Below are positions 16,355 through 26,840 of a DNA stretch of 40,033 bases, one piece after another. The notes beneath the pieces are model-generated. The model ran no database searches and was not told the origin of the DNA. It saw nothing but the letters and a program-made list of their open reading frames with translations. Both the position numbers and the translations under genes were made by a program. The DNA lies in NCBI GenBank assembly GCA_036490175.1, contig DASXEJ010000219.1, positions 1 through 40,033 of the forward strand, in the 5' to 3' direction. This stretch comes from Pirellulales bacterium. GTDB lineage: Bacteria > Planctomycetota > Planctomycetia > Pirellulales > JACPPG01. Every line of letters starts with the position of its first letter. The stretch's first letter is position 1.

Positions 16355-18310
16355 CTACCCCTGCACTGGCATCCCCAGTTGTCGCATCTTGCGATACAGG
16401 TTCGAGCGGTGGACGCCGAGCAGTTCTGCCGCGTCGCTCATATTGCCGCCGGCACGCCGCACGGCGTGCTGAATGTGCTCGACTTGGAAGCGATCGGTGG
16501 CTTCGGTGAGGGGCAGGTCGGCGGCGATGAGGGGCGAGAGCGCGCTTGTCGGAGATAGGACAAAGGCCAGATCATCGGCCTCGACCTTTTCCGTTGGGTG
16601 CAAATAGGCCAGTCGCTCCATCAGGTTACGCAACTCGCGGACGTTGCCCGGCCAGCTATGCGCTTCCAATCGATGACGCGCGCCGGCAGAGAACTTGGGC
16701 ATCTTACGCCTGGCCTGACGGGCAAATATTCGCAAAAAATGCTCCGCAAGCGGCACGACGTCTTCGATCCGTTCGCGCAACGGTGGTAACACCAGCGTTA
16801 CCACGTTTAGCCGAAAATAAAGATCCTCGCGGAATTTCTTTTGCCGCACCATCTCGGCCAGGTTCTGGTTCGTGGCGGCAATGACGCGCGCGTCTGTATG
16901 AATATTCTTTGATCCACCCACATGGACGACGATCTTCTCTTCCAGCACGCGTAGCAATTTCGACTGGCCCCCTAGGCTCAAATCGCCGATCTCGTCGAGA
17001 AATAGAGTCCCTCCCGACGCCAATTCGAATTTGCCCGGCCGCGTGTCATGGGCGTCGGTGAAGGCCCCCTTTTCATGTCCGAACAGCTCGTTTTCCAATA
17101 GCGTCTCCGTCAGCGCGGCGCAATTGACCGCGACAAACGGATGCGTACGGCGTGGGCTTTGGTAGTGAATTGACTGGCTGACCACTTCTTTGCCCGTGCC
17201 GTTTTCGCCTGTCAGCAGCACGGCCAACTCGGTGACAGCCACGCGTCGTACGGTGGATCGCAGCGCTTCGATGGAAGGACTAACTCCGATCAGCTGAACG
17301 CCTGCCGCTGCCTCGTCGGTCATCTGGCGTCGTGATGTGAGGAGACCTTCGCGTTCTTGCGTGTTCTCCAACGCCACGCCCGCGTGTGCCGCCAGTTCGA
17401 CGAGCGCCGCTTCGTCGTCATCCGTGAAGTCGCCGCCATGCTTGTTGATGAGTTCGAAGGCGCCCAGCAGATCGCCACGTCGGCTTCGCAACGGTACGCA
17501 CAGCAGCGTCCGTGTTTCATACCCGAGCGATTCGTCGACGCGGCGATTCACAGCGCGTGAGTCATCTCCCAAGTTAAGACGCCGTGGCTGGCCAGCGGCG
17601 ATCACTTGTCCAACGATGCCGGCATTGTCGGGTATGCGCAGCTCGCTCTCGCCGACACCCAGGGCCGGCCTGCCGACAAGTTCGTGTTCGGCGCGATCCC
17701 AGAGAAAAATGCTGGCCCGATCTGCATGCACCAGCCGGGTGGCGGCTTCGGCCATCTCGTTCAGCAGGGTCTCCATTTCTTGCGTCTGGTTCCAGCGGCC
17801 GACGATGGCCAGAATGGTCTCGAGCCTGACCACGCGCGCTGCCTGGCTGATTCGCGCTCGCACCATGGCCATGCCCAGTCGCAGGGCTGGAACGATGGCC
17901 TCGACTTCGAGTTGAACTTCGGCCGGCGCTACGGCGCGAGAGTGAATGGCCAATAGCTCCGGATGCGATACCCGGCATTCGAGCGGGGCGATCATCCATG
18001 CCTCCGCGGTGACGATTCGTTCGGCATCGAGCGCGGCGGCGAGGAGCGCCGGCGGGAGCGCCATAGGGCTTCCGGCATGCCCCAGTTGAACCCAGCTTTC
18101 GCCACTGCGCGAGGCTCCGGCTAGACTTGCCAACGAGACGCCGTCAGCTCGACAAGCACTGAGAATCGACGGAAGTGTTCGCTCCAAGTAGTGGCCGATG
18201 TCATCGCTTTGACTCGCAGCCAGGATCGCCTCATAGCGAACTTCGGTTGTCGGCAAATGATGACGTGCAGCCGCAGCATTTGCGTGATTCATCCCGGCTG
18301 AAATCTCCAT
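16355..18310 (-). CDS. Sigma-54-dependent transcriptional activator with GAF sensor
   Basis: 651 residues. An N-terminal region (about 20-160) could be a divergent GAF-like sensor; a clear GAF domain spans about 175-320. The AAA+ domain (about 338-570) has Walker A GENGTGKE (368-375), Walker B GGTLFLDE (433-440), the sensor segment RVIAATNQNL and FREDLYFRLNV. The sigma-54-contacting loop reads GAFTDA (415-420) instead of the canonical GAFTGA. A Fis-type helix-turn-helix ends the protein (about 610-645, NMSDAAELLGVHRSNLYRKM). It should sense a small ligand through GAF and open sigma-54 promoters. There is no receiver domain and no adjacent histidine kinase. No -24/-12 site was recognised nearby, so the regulon is unknown. 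The start at 18310 has only a weak ribosome binding site; ATG at 18292 is an alternative. Confidence 0.92.
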   Translation of the reverse strand: MEISAGMNHANAAAARHHLPTTEVRYEAILAASQSDDIGHYLERTLPSILSACRADGVSLASLAGASRSGESWVQLGHAGSPMALPPALLAAALDAERIVTAEAWMIAPLECRVSHPELLAIHSRAVAPAEVQLEVEAIVPALRLGMAMVRARISQAARVVRLETILAIVGRWNQTQEMETLLNEMAEAATRLVHADRASIFLWDRAEHELVGRPALGVGESELRIPDNAGIVGQVIAAGQPRRLNLGDDSRAVNRRVDESLGYETRTLLCVPLRSRRGDLLGAFELINKHGGDFTDDDEAALVELAAHAGVALENTQEREGLLTSRRQMTDEAAAGVQLIGVSPSIEALRSTVRRVAVTELAVLLTGENGTGKEVVSQSIHYQSPRRTHPFVAVNCAALTETLLENELFGHEKGAFTDAHDTRPGKFELASGGTLFLDEIGDLSLGGQSKLLRVLEEKIVVHVGGSKNIHTDARVIAATNQNLAEMVRQKKFREDLYFRLNVVTLVLPPLRERIEDVVPLAEHFLRIFARQARRKMPKFSAGARHRLEAHSWPGNVRELRNLMERLAYLHPTEKVEADDLAFVLSPTSALSPLIAADLPLTEATDRFQVEHIQHAVRRAGGNMSDAAELLGVHRSNLYRKMRQLGMPVQG

Positions 18311-18671
18311 CAGTTCAAGCCCTTCTTGGTCAAAAATGACTACCGAACCCTGGTCGTGGAATCAATAATACACAAACTATGTTCCGTGACGACGTCAATA
18401 TGATGACGATCGGCTCGTCAAATGTACAACATCCACGCCCCAGCACTCGGCGGGCTGGCGGACATTGAGTGAATCTGGCTGACCGGCTATTCTGCGGGCT
18501 CCGGATGTGGGGGAAAGCAGGGATGAAACCTGGCCGAGTGGGCGTGAGCGGGGTGCCGCCTCGCATATCGCTGCGAGGGACCATTATCGCCCTGTTCGGC
18601 CGTTTCCACGGTGGGACCAGATAAGTATCTGCCCCGCACGCGGACTTGAAGATCAAAACGGAGGATGACGG
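18311..18671. other. Divergent intergenic region between sigma-54 activator and fabI
   Basis: About 360 bp with no supported gene. It should hold the promoters of both divergent genes. The fabI ribosome binding site is GGAGG at 18660-18664. I looked for a sigma-54 type TGGCA-N-TTGC element on both strands and did not find one. Confidence 0.45.
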
Positions 18672-19505
18672 ATGGGTCTATTTGACGGCAAGAAGGGTCT
18701 GATCCTGGGCGTGGCCAATGATCACTCTATCGCCTGGGCCATCGCCGAATTTGTGATGGCCGAAGGTGCTGTCTGCGGCTTCACGCATCTGCCCGATAGA
18801 CCGGACGACGAACGCCAGCGCAATCGCCGCCGCGTGGCCCTGCTAACTGACGCCGCACCGAACGCCAAATTCCTGGTGCCCATGGAAGTCAGCAGCGACG
18901 ACGACATCCGCGCCGTGATGCGCCGCGCCGGCGAGGAGTTCGGCAAGATCGATTTCGTGGTCCACTCGATCGCTTACGCCCCGCTGGAGGATCTTAAGGT
19001 CAACACCATCGAGTGCAGCCGTGAAGGCTTCAAGCTGGCAATGGAGATAAGCGCCTACAGCCTGGTCGCGGTAGCGAATGCCGCGCGAGGAATCATGAAC
19101 GATCACGGCAACATACTTACGATGACCTATTTCGGTGGCGAGCGGGCTGTGCCCGGCTACAACGTGATGGGCGTCTGTAAAGCAGCACTCGACTCTATTG
19201 TCAAATATCTGGCTTTCGACCTCGGCCCGCGGCGGATCCGCGTCAATGCTGTCAGTGCGGGACCGCTCCGCACGCTTGCTGGTCGCGGCGCGGGAGTGGA
19301 CGACATGTTGGTCCTCTACGAGGCGATGTCGCCGCTGGGGCGCAATATTACGCACCAAGAGGTGGCCCATACGGCCGGCTTTTTGCTTTCGCACATGGCC
19401 GAGGGCATTACCGGCGAAATCCTGCACGTCGACGGCGGCTACAACATCATGGGGTCGCCTGGACGCATGCTCGAGAAGTACCGCGACAGTCTGAAAACAA
19501 GTTGA
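18672..19505 (+). CDS. fabI: Enoyl-[acyl-carrier-protein] reductase, FabI type
   Basis: 277 residues, ATG preceded by GGAGG at 7-nt spacing. The protein is an SDR-fold NADH-dependent enoyl-ACP reductase that performs the last step of each fatty-acid elongation cycle. The N-terminal GVANDHSIAWAIA cofactor loop is the FabI form of the glycine-rich motif. The catalytic pair is Y163 and K170 in YNVMGVCK, with the upstream Y153 in MTYFGGERAVPGYN, matching the E. coli Y-X6-K arrangement. SAGPLRTLAGRG is the substrate-loop region. The C terminus HVDGGYNIMG is standard. It converges on a FabH-like gene, so the two fatty-acid genes are neighbours but not co-transcribed. It would be expected to be sensitive to FabI inhibitors; no FabK or FabL is seen here. 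Confidence 0.95.
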   Translation: MGLFDGKKGLILGVANDHSIAWAIAEFVMAEGAVCGFTHLPDRPDDERQRNRRRVALLTDAAPNAKFLVPMEVSSDDDIRAVMRRAGEEFGKIDFVVHSIAYAPLEDLKVNTIECSREGFKLAMEISAYSLVAVANAARGIMNDHGNILTMTYFGGERAVPGYNVMGVCKAALDSIVKYLAFDLGPRRIRVNAVSAGPLRTLAGRGAGVDDMLVLYEAMSPLGRNITHQEVAHTAGFLLSHMAEGITGEILHVDGGYNIMGSPGRMLEKYRDSLKTS

Positions 19506-19563
19506 TTTTTGAACTGACGCGCGAAGTGAGCAGTACGCGACCGATAAGCCGACGCGCAACTCA

Positions 19564-19641
19564 TCGTTGCGGTATCACGGAAAGATTCGCGCCAGCCATG
19601 ATCGAGGGGAGCGGCCGAGTTCAAAAGGCTTACCGCAACGA
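19564..19641. repeat. 11-bp inverted repeat between convergent fabI and FabH-like genes
   Basis: TCGTTGCGGTA at 19564-19574 and its exact reverse complement at 19631-19641, separated by 56 bp, within the 157-bp convergent gap. It could be the base of a long hairpin in read-through transcripts from either side; no T-run is present. Confidence 0.4.
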
Positions 19642-19662
19642 ATCCCATCGTCAGCGGGCAGC

Positions 19663-20769
19663 CTAGGCGGCTTGTTTCTCAGCAGCAGCATCGCCATCGG
19701 CGGGCTTGTCACCAGGGACCTGCGGAGCCGCTTGTTCGACCGCGCCCTGTCCAGTGGCAGCCCCTTTTGCCTGCCATGTTTCCGTCCACAGGCAGCCGGC
19801 CCAGGAGAGGCCGACGCCGAATCCGACCAGCATCGAGCGAGTGCCTGGTCGCAGGCGTCCGCTAGAGCGCAGCTCGTGCAAAAGGATCGGCAAGGTGGAG
19901 GATACGGTGTTGCCGTAATTCTCCAACATCAGGGGCAAGCGCTGCTCGTCGACGGCCAATTGCTCGCGCAGTCGAGAAAGCATCAGATGCGTGGCCTGGT
20001 GCATTAAGAAAATCTCGACATCCTCGCGCTTGAGCGATCCCGCTTCCAGGATCTGGTCGATCAACTGGGGGATCCGCTCGACCGTGAATTCGACAAGTGC
20101 CGGACCATCCATGTAAAGTTGGCTGGCCCAACGATGCCGCTTGCGCGGACGGAGTGCGTCGGCGGCCGGGCGGGCACCTCCACGCGTCACCATGAGCGTA
20201 TCCGCGCCGGCGCCGTCAGTGCCAAACCGAAATGCCGTCAGCGATGGTTGCGGGGCAGATTCGACAAGCGTCGCGGCGGCGCCATCACCAAATATGGTGC
20301 GCAGGCTGCGATCCTCGGGTGCGATGTATTTCGAATAGGTTTCCGCGGTGATAAGCAGCACCCGCTGCGCGGCGCCGCTGCGAATCAGCCCGTCGGCCAG
20401 CGACATGCCGTAAACAAAGCCCGAGCATCCCAAATTGAAATCGAGCGCCCCGATCGAGGTCCGCAGCCCCAAACGATCTTGAATCAGGCAGGAGGTCGTG
20501 GGGAGCGGATAATCGGGCGTTTGCGTGCACAGCAGCAGGAAGTCGATCGACTTTCGGTCGATGTTATGTTCGGCGAACAGCTTCTCGGCAGCGGCAACTC
20601 CCAAGTCCGAAGCGCATTGATCTGGCGCTGCAATGTGCCGTGCGCGGATCCCTGTCTTGGAATAGATCAGGTCCATGTCCCACTTGGGGAACATTCGAGC
20701 AAGCTCGTCGTTGGTCTCGACGGTCTCGGGCAGGTAGATCGAGATAGGGCCGATCGCCGCGTAATTCAC
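19663..20769 (-). CDS. Beta-ketoacyl-ACP synthase III-like enzyme
   Basis: 368 residues from a GTG at 20769, chosen because the thiolase fold begins there (VNYAAIGPISIYLPE) and GGAGG lies 11 nt upstream; an ATG 46 codons earlier would add a tail unlike FabH. The Cys-His-Asn triad is present: C115 in NLGCSGF, H257 in LMHQAT and N287 in NYGNTVSST. FabH condenses acetyl-CoA (or another acyl-CoA) with malonyl-ACP to start fatty acid synthesis. Compared with typical FabH of about 320 residues, it has an insertion around 200-215 (RPAADALRPRKRHRWAS) and an Ala/Gln-rich tail after 330. These features occur in variants that use other starter or acceptor substrates, so the exact reaction is uncertain. 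Confidence 0.87.
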   Translation of the reverse strand: MNYAAIGPISIYLPETVETNDELARMFPKWDMDLIYSKTGIRARHIAAPDQCASDLGVAAAEKLFAEHNIDRKSIDFLLLCTQTPDYPLPTTSCLIQDRLGLRTSIGALDFNLGCSGFVYGMSLADGLIRSGAAQRVLLITAETYSKYIAPEDRSLRTIFGDGAAATLVESAPQPSLTAFRFGTDGAGADTLMVTRGGARPAADALRPRKRHRWASQLYMDGPALVEFTVERIPQLIDQILEAGSLKREDVEIFLMHQATHLMLSRLREQLAVDEQRLPLMLENYGNTVSSTLPILLHELRSSGRLRPGTRSMLVGFGVGLSWAGCLWTETWQAKGAATGQGAVEQAAPQVPGDKPADGDAAAEKQAA

Positions 20770-21053
20770 CGGTCTTCTCGCCTCCGCTGCCCTTTGGATC
20801 GCGACGGCCTTGCCTACAGCACTGGCTGAGCTTCCGGATACTCGGAGCACCGCCGTATGAGCCGGGGAGGTTAACACACCGGACGTAGACTGGTCAATTC
20901 CTAACACTTACCAGAGCCAGATCGCTTCACCGTAACAGCAATGGGGCGTGGCGGATGACCGCGGCTTTATAGATACCAAAATCTAAGGTCCGGTGCGGAA
21001 TCACCGCGCGCCGCGAGCGGATTGAGCCCAATGCACGGTGGACGGCATGCTAG

Positions 21054-21596
21054 CTACCAAGCCAGCACAGGCCGCTTTATTGACAACGGATTACCTGTGC
21101 GGTCACCTTCCCTGGGCTTGGGAAAGAACTCGAGCGGGCCGTATTTGCGGGGGGCCTGTCGGCCCTTCGCCGGCGGGTCGGTGGATGCTGGAAGAGAGGC
21201 CGCGTCGGTCTGCGGTCCTGGGGGAAGAGAGACCTCGGGGGCGGGCATCGCCGTAGGTGCTTGCCGTTTGCTAAACCGGCCCGCAAATACTTTTTTAGAA
21301 TCGGCCGCCGAGGCACCTGCGGGATCTTGCTTGTTGGCCGGGGGTAGACGAAACAGCCTTGGCTTGCGCTCGCTACTTGGCGCCTGCGCGGGGGGCAAAG
21401 CATTTGGAACGCCGGGAACGTCGACCACCGGTGGCCCTAACATGGGGCCCTCGGCCGCCGGGCCGGCTTGGGCGGCCGGGGGTGGATAACCACCCTGGGC
21501 CAGCACGTCGACGCTGGCTGCGCTGAGAATGGCAAACGATAGCAGGGCTGCTCGCATAAGAATCCGCCTGTGGATTATCATCGCCGCCCCCTTCAT
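21054..21596 (-). CDS. Secreted proline/alanine-rich protein of unknown function
   Basis: 180 residues; the ATG at 21596 has GAGG 7 nt upstream, and an internal ATG five codons later is possible. Residues 1-34 are a signal peptide with a basic start and an Ala-rich hydrophobic core ending AQG. The mature part is low-complexity and rich in Pro, Ala and Lys, without cysteines or recognisable domains, ending in a basic segment. It is probably periplasmic or cell-surface associated. No operon partner: the next minus-strand gene (FabH-like) starts 285 bp away. Function not assigned; the secretion call is stronger than any role. Confidence 0.6.
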   Translation of the reverse strand: MKGAAMIIHRRILMRAALLSFAILSAASVDVLAQGGYPPPAAQAGPAAEGPMLGPPVVDVPGVPNALPPAQAPSSERKPRLFRLPPANKQDPAGASAADSKKVFAGRFSKRQAPTAMPAPEVSLPPGPQTDAASLPASTDPPAKGRQAPRKYGPLEFFPKPREGDRTGNPLSIKRPVLAW

Positions 21597-21974
21597 GCTT
21601 GCGCCTCAGGCGCGCTATCGACCGTAGTTTCCTGCGGACATGAAATTATTTGTCTTAGTCGACAGAGTCGCGTCTCTTTTGGCTGTACTAAGCGGACGTT
21701 GCCGGGTCAGAGAATTTCCATTTGACTCGTGCTGCGCAGCTGGACGACACAGTAGTTGAAGCTATAAACGGAGCCTGCCCATTTCCGCCCCTGCGGAATT
21801 TCTTCGATAGCAGTATCAACGATAGCGCGCCCTACTACTCACGCTTGCCCAATGCAGAGTCGAAGGACCGGCCTGCACCGCGTCGACCTGATCGCGTCGA
21901 CGGCCGTTGGTCCCGCGACGACCAAGCCTACCGATCTCTCATACCCTGGCCGAGCAACTGTCGGACGAATCGTT
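21597..21974. other. Divergent intergenic region
   Basis: About 378 bp between the secreted Pro-rich protein and the methyltransferase-like gene. The + strand gene may begin as early as 21852 in the same frame, but that stretch (residues rich in Arg/Thr) does not look like part of a domain. No other gene, repeat or RNA is apparent. Confidence 0.4.
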
Positions 21975-22535
21975 ATGTGGCCTCAGTCAGTTAGCGTACG
22001 GAACTTTTACCTCGGCCACCTCTCTCGACCTGCGCACGATCGGCCGATTTACCAGTTGATCCGCCGGCACGGGCTGCGCAGGATCGTGGAGTTGGGGGTC
22101 GGATTGGCTGACCGCTCCGCGCGCATGATCGAAGTCGCAGCATCCGCACATGCTGTGGATGAGGTTGTTTTCACGGGAGTCGATTTGTTCGAACTCCGCG
22201 CGCCGCAAGATGGTCCTGGATTATCGCTCAAGCTGGTACACCGCCGACTCGCGGCCACTGGCGCTAAGATTCGACTATTGCCAGGAGATTCCTATGCGGC
22301 ACTGGCACGAACCTTCAACATGCTCGGGGGCGCCGACTTGGTGGTCGTTTCCGCCGATCAGAACCGAAACGAGCTCGACAGGAGCTGGTTCTATATTGAT
22401 CGGCTGCTTCACGACCGTTCGCACGTCTTAGTGCAGGAACCGGCGGCCCGGGGACACGAAGGCGCGTTTCGAGCCGTCTCTTCAGCCGAGATTCGCCAGC
22501 GGGCCACGACGATCCAACGTCGGCGGGCGGCCTAA
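21975..22535 (+). CDS. Methyltransferase-fold (Rossmann-like) protein
   Basis: 186 residues from the ATG at 21975; an in-frame ATG at 21852 would add 41 residues. The pattern IVELGVGLADRSARMIEVA (about 33-51) followed by VVFTGVDLFELR (about 60-71) is the motif I and acidic strand-2 end of a class I SAM-dependent methyltransferase, and LLPGDSYAALAR plus LVVVSADQNR fit the later strands. It is shorter than most complete methyltransferases. No substrate-recognition domain is visible. The gene stands alone between divergent and downstream genes. I am fairly sure of the fold and unsure of activity. Confidence 0.6.
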   Translation: MWPQSVSVRNFYLGHLSRPAHDRPIYQLIRRHGLRRIVELGVGLADRSARMIEVAASAHAVDEVVFTGVDLFELRAPQDGPGLSLKLVHRRLAATGAKIRLLPGDSYAALARTFNMLGGADLVVVSADQNRNELDRSWFYIDRLLHDRSHVLVQEPAARGHEGAFRAVSSAEIRQRATTIQRRRAA

Positions 22536-22887
22536 GAGTCATCGCAATCTTGCTTGCCCGCGCTCGACATCTACGGGCGAACCTCGAGGCGGTCCGCAAG
22601 TGTCCAACCGGCAGTTGGACAACTTGGCCGATAATACCTTCACTGCCACCCCCCTGTTGGCATGGCTAGCATCAAGGTTTCTGAAATCTTTGCGCCGTGA
22701 CGGCAACTGGATGGGTATTGCTAGAGAAGAAGATATACGTCGACTCGTTTAATAAACCAACAGCACGGGCGAAGGACTTTCGGTTCTGTATGCCGCACCA
22801 GGACATCTGAGTTTTTTTGCTTCCGCGCCGACAGCTGCCGCCGTTCGCTCCCTGGCGGCGGACGTGTATGATTGATTTCGGGGAAGG
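22536..22887. other. Intergenic region upstream of the membrane kinase gene
   Basis: About 350 bp with no supported gene. It contains a strong hairpin (22597-22626). AT-richer sequence around 22725-22760 could hold the kinase promoter, but no clear promoter elements were identified. Confidence 0.4.
22597..22626. terminator. Strong hairpin downstream of the methyltransferase-like gene
   Basis: Stem CAAGT-GTCCAAC / GTTGGAC-ACTTG, 12 bp with one bulged A, loop CGGCA. It starts 61 bp after the stop at 22535 and lacks a following T-run. It could end the upstream transcript or act in the leader of the kinase mRNA. Confidence 0.4.
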
Positions 22888-24570
22888 GTGCGGGCGGGCA
22901 ACCTCGTGACATCGATGGACCACCGCAATAAAAACTCGCTGACTGCTGCCGGTGTCGATGCGACGCTGGACTCCTTCGGGATGGGCCGTGCGCACGACCT
23001 ATCACCCGATGAGATCAGTCCCCGTGTCGCCCTGGTCGAAGGAAGTGGCCCGGGGCTTTCTGGCGAAACCCGCCTTTTATTGCGAACGCGCCTGCGCGCC
23101 TCGGCGTTGGTTTTGTGCCTTGGTTCGCTGGCATTCTTGATTCGCGATTTGGTGTCGAAGGGAATGATATTCACAGACCCGTCGCTGCATCGCAGCGAGG
23201 TCTTTTTGAATTGGTTCCACCTGGTGCACGTCGTGGTATTGGCGCTAGTGAGCTACAAGCTCTGTTGGCGCTGTAATTTGTCGCTCCGGGCGTTACGAGT
23301 CGCCGAAACGGTAATCTTCGGTCTGACGGCGCTATTTTTTGCCTGCGTCCAGCATTTTGCCACGCGCCTGAGCCTGCGCGTCGAGCACGTGGCCTTTAAC
23401 CCGGTGGGCATCTGGTTCTGCCTGATGTTCACTTATGCGATTTACATTCCCAATACCTGGCGTCGCGCGGCGGTAATCAACGGACTGATGGCGGCGGCAC
23501 CGATCGTGGTCATGCTCTTTGATCAGCGATTGTATGGCGACGTTCCGGCCAGCACGTACTTTGACCATCTTTCCGGTGTGGCGTTGATGATGGCAGCCGG
23601 CTTTGGGTCCAGCGTGTACGGCACGTACATGATTGGCAGCCTGCGTCGCGAAGCATTCGAGGCCAAGCAACTGGGCCAATATCGTTTGCGACATTTGATA
23701 GGCTCCGGCGGCATGGGCGAGGTCTATTTGGCCGAGCACCAGTTGCTGAAGCGTCCTTGCGCAATCAAAGTGATTCGGCCCGGCAAGGCGAGAGATCCGC
23801 GCGCCCTGGCCCGATTCGAACGCGAGGTGCGCGCCACGGCACGGCTCTCACATTGGAACACCGTCGAGATCTTTGATTACGGCAGTACCGACGACGGCAC
23901 CTTTTACTATGTGATGGAGTATCTACCCGGGCTCAGCCTGGCGGAACTTGTCGAACGCTTCGGGCCGCTTCCGCCGGAACGCGTGATCTATCTGCTCACG
24001 CAAACCTGCGACGCCCTGGGCGAAGCGCATGCACTGGGTTTGATTCATCGCGACATCAAACCGGGAAACATTTTCGCGGCGCATCGGGGTGGCATACACG
24101 ACGTGGCCAAACTGCTGGACTTTGGACTCGCGAAACCCGCGGCCGAGGCTTCGTCTCTGCAATTGACGCAAGACGGTTCGATTACCGGGTCTCCCCTGTA
24201 CATGTCGCCCGAACAGGCGCTGGGAGATAGTGAACCAGACGCGCGCAGCGATATCTACTCCTTAGGAAGCGTGGCGTACTATCTACTCACGGGACGTCCA
24301 CCATTCGATAACGAGAACCCCATGCGAGTCATGGTCTCGCACGCTCACGACGAGGTAATCTCGCCGCGGCGCTTCCGCCCTGACATTCCGGCGGATCTCG
24401 AACAGGTCGTACTGCGGACGCTGGCGAAGAGCCCGGCCGAACGTTACCAATCAGCTGCGGCATTGGGACGTGCATTGGCGGACTGCGAATCGGCCGGTGA
24501 GTGGTCGCGGCAGCAGGCCGCTATTTGGTGGGCTGAGGTGGGAAAGCCGGTAACGGTTGCGGCGGGTTAG
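22888..24570 (+). CDS. Membrane Ser/Thr protein kinase with N-terminal multi-helix domain
   Basis: 560 residues from a GTG; an ATG nine codons later (22915) is an equally good start. Residues 70-250 contain about six hydrophobic helices, and the kinase domain follows at about 265-545. Kinase motifs are complete: glycine loop GSGGMGEVY (272-280), K294 in CAIKVI, E312, HRDIKPGN (387-394), DFGLAKP (411-417), and the SPLYMSPEQ activation segment. It should phosphorylate cytoplasmic proteins on Ser/Thr in response to a membrane or extracellular cue. Bacterial Hanks-type kinases usually place the kinase first and sensor after one helix; here the order is reversed. No phosphatase or substrate gene is adjacent. 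It appears to be a single-gene unit. Confidence 0.93.
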   Translation: MRAGNLVTSMDHRNKNSLTAAGVDATLDSFGMGRAHDLSPDEISPRVALVEGSGPGLSGETRLLLRTRLRASALVLCLGSLAFLIRDLVSKGMIFTDPSLHRSEVFLNWFHLVHVVVLALVSYKLCWRCNLSLRALRVAETVIFGLTALFFACVQHFATRLSLRVEHVAFNPVGIWFCLMFTYAIYIPNTWRRAAVINGLMAAAPIVVMLFDQRLYGDVPASTYFDHLSGVALMMAAGFGSSVYGTYMIGSLRREAFEAKQLGQYRLRHLIGSGGMGEVYLAEHQLLKRPCAIKVIRPGKARDPRALARFEREVRATARLSHWNTVEIFDYGSTDDGTFYYVMEYLPGLSLAELVERFGPLPPERVIYLLTQTCDALGEAHALGLIHRDIKPGNIFAAHRGGIHDVAKLLDFGLAKPAAEASSLQLTQDGSITGSPLYMSPEQALGDSEPDARSDIYSLGSVAYYLLTGRPPFDNENPMRVMVSHAHDEVISPRRFRPDIPADLEQVVLRTLAKSPAERYQSAAALGRALADCESAGEWSRQQAAIWWAEVGKPVTVAAG

Positions 24571-24582
24571 GCTTGCCAACCT

Positions 24583-24604
24583 GTTCTGAGAGCCTTTCCA
24601 GAAC
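24583..24604 (+). terminator. Small hairpin after the kinase gene
   Basis: GTTCTG/CAGAAC stem with a 10-nt loop, 13 bp after the kinase stop codon. No T-run; a weak terminator candidate in the 170-bp gap before leuC. Confidence 0.3.
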
Positions 24605-24740
24605 CTCCCCAAGCCTCAAGCTGTCTAGTAGAATGTAGCGACCGTTAGAAATTTTCCTCCATGTGGCAAAGCGTGGCGGAAGCGTTCCCCGTCACGCGAT
24701 TTTCCGCCACGACGGTTCCCTGCTCACCCTTGCTCAAGAC

Positions 24741-26159
<1,419 letters not shown>

Positions 26160-26201
26160 AGCCTCCTAGCCGCAACTCCTCACACGCTATCCGAGTTTGT
26201 T

Positions 26202-26792
26202 ATGAAGCCCTTTGTGAAACACACTGGCATCGTTGCCGCGATGGACCGCGCCAACGTCGATACCGATCAAATCATTCCCAAGCAATTTCTCAAACGGATC
26301 GAGCGGACTGGTTTCGGTCAGTTTTTGTTCCAAGACTGGCGCCGCCTGGAAGATGGTTCTGAGAATCCCGATTTCGAGCTGAATCGGCCCCGTAATCGTG
26401 GTGCGACGATCTTGCTGGCGCGACGCAACTTTGGTTGCGGATCGAGTCGCGAACATGCTCCCTGGGCGCTCGAGGATTACGGCTTCCGGGCGATCATCGC
26501 GACTAGTTTTGCTGATATTTTCTACAACAACTGTTTTAAGAATGGACTGCTACCTGTGAGGCTCGACGAGGCGCAGGTCGAGGATCTATTTCGCCGCTGC
26601 GCGGCCACCGAGGGCTATCGGCTTACCGTCGACTTGGAGCAGTGCGTGATCGCGGACGATGCGGGATTGCGAATATCGTTCGAGGTCGAACCATCGCGTC
26701 GGCATTCGTTGATCAATGGCCTGGACGATATCGGCCTGACCCTGGCACACCAAGATAAAATCGACGCTTACGAAACCGCGCTTGTCCGATAA
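26202..26792 (+). CDS. leuD: 3-isopropylmalate dehydratase small subunit
   Basis: 196 residues, normal for LeuD. It supplies the swivelling substrate-specificity domain that docks on the LeuC Fe-S domain. Recognisable segments are [16 protein letters not shown] near the N terminus and [14 protein letters not shown] around residues 77-90, the signature loop that discriminates substrates in the aconitase superfamily. It lies 42 bp after leuC and 48 bp before an SDR gene on the same strand, consistent with one transcript. The ribosome binding site is weak. Confidence 0.97.
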   Translation: MKPFVKHTGIVAAMDRANVDTDQIIPKQFLKRIERTGFGQFLFQDWRRLEDGSENPDFELNRPRNRGATILLARRNFGCGSSREHAPWALEDYGFRAIIATSFADIFYNNCFKNGLLPVRLDEAQVEDLFRRCAATEGYRLTVDLEQCVIADDAGLRISFEVEPSRRHSLINGLDDIGLTLAHQDKIDAYETALVR

Positions 26793-26840
26793 AATCACGG
26801 TCGCATCTGCTCATTTCGCCAGTCACCCGAGGAGCAAACC

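Noticed and set aside
18330..18656. 108-residue minus-strand frame upstream of the sigma-54 activator
   Set aside because: Composition is not protein-like, and it occupies the shared promoter region of two divergent genes.
18843..19559. 238-residue antisense frame opposite fabI
   Set aside because: fabI motifs are on the + strand; the antisense product has no recognisable domain.
20770..20907. 46-codon N-terminal extension of the FabH-like gene
   Set aside because: Low-complexity Ser/Ala-rich stretch absent from FabH; the GTG at 20769 matches the fold start and has an upstream GGAGG.
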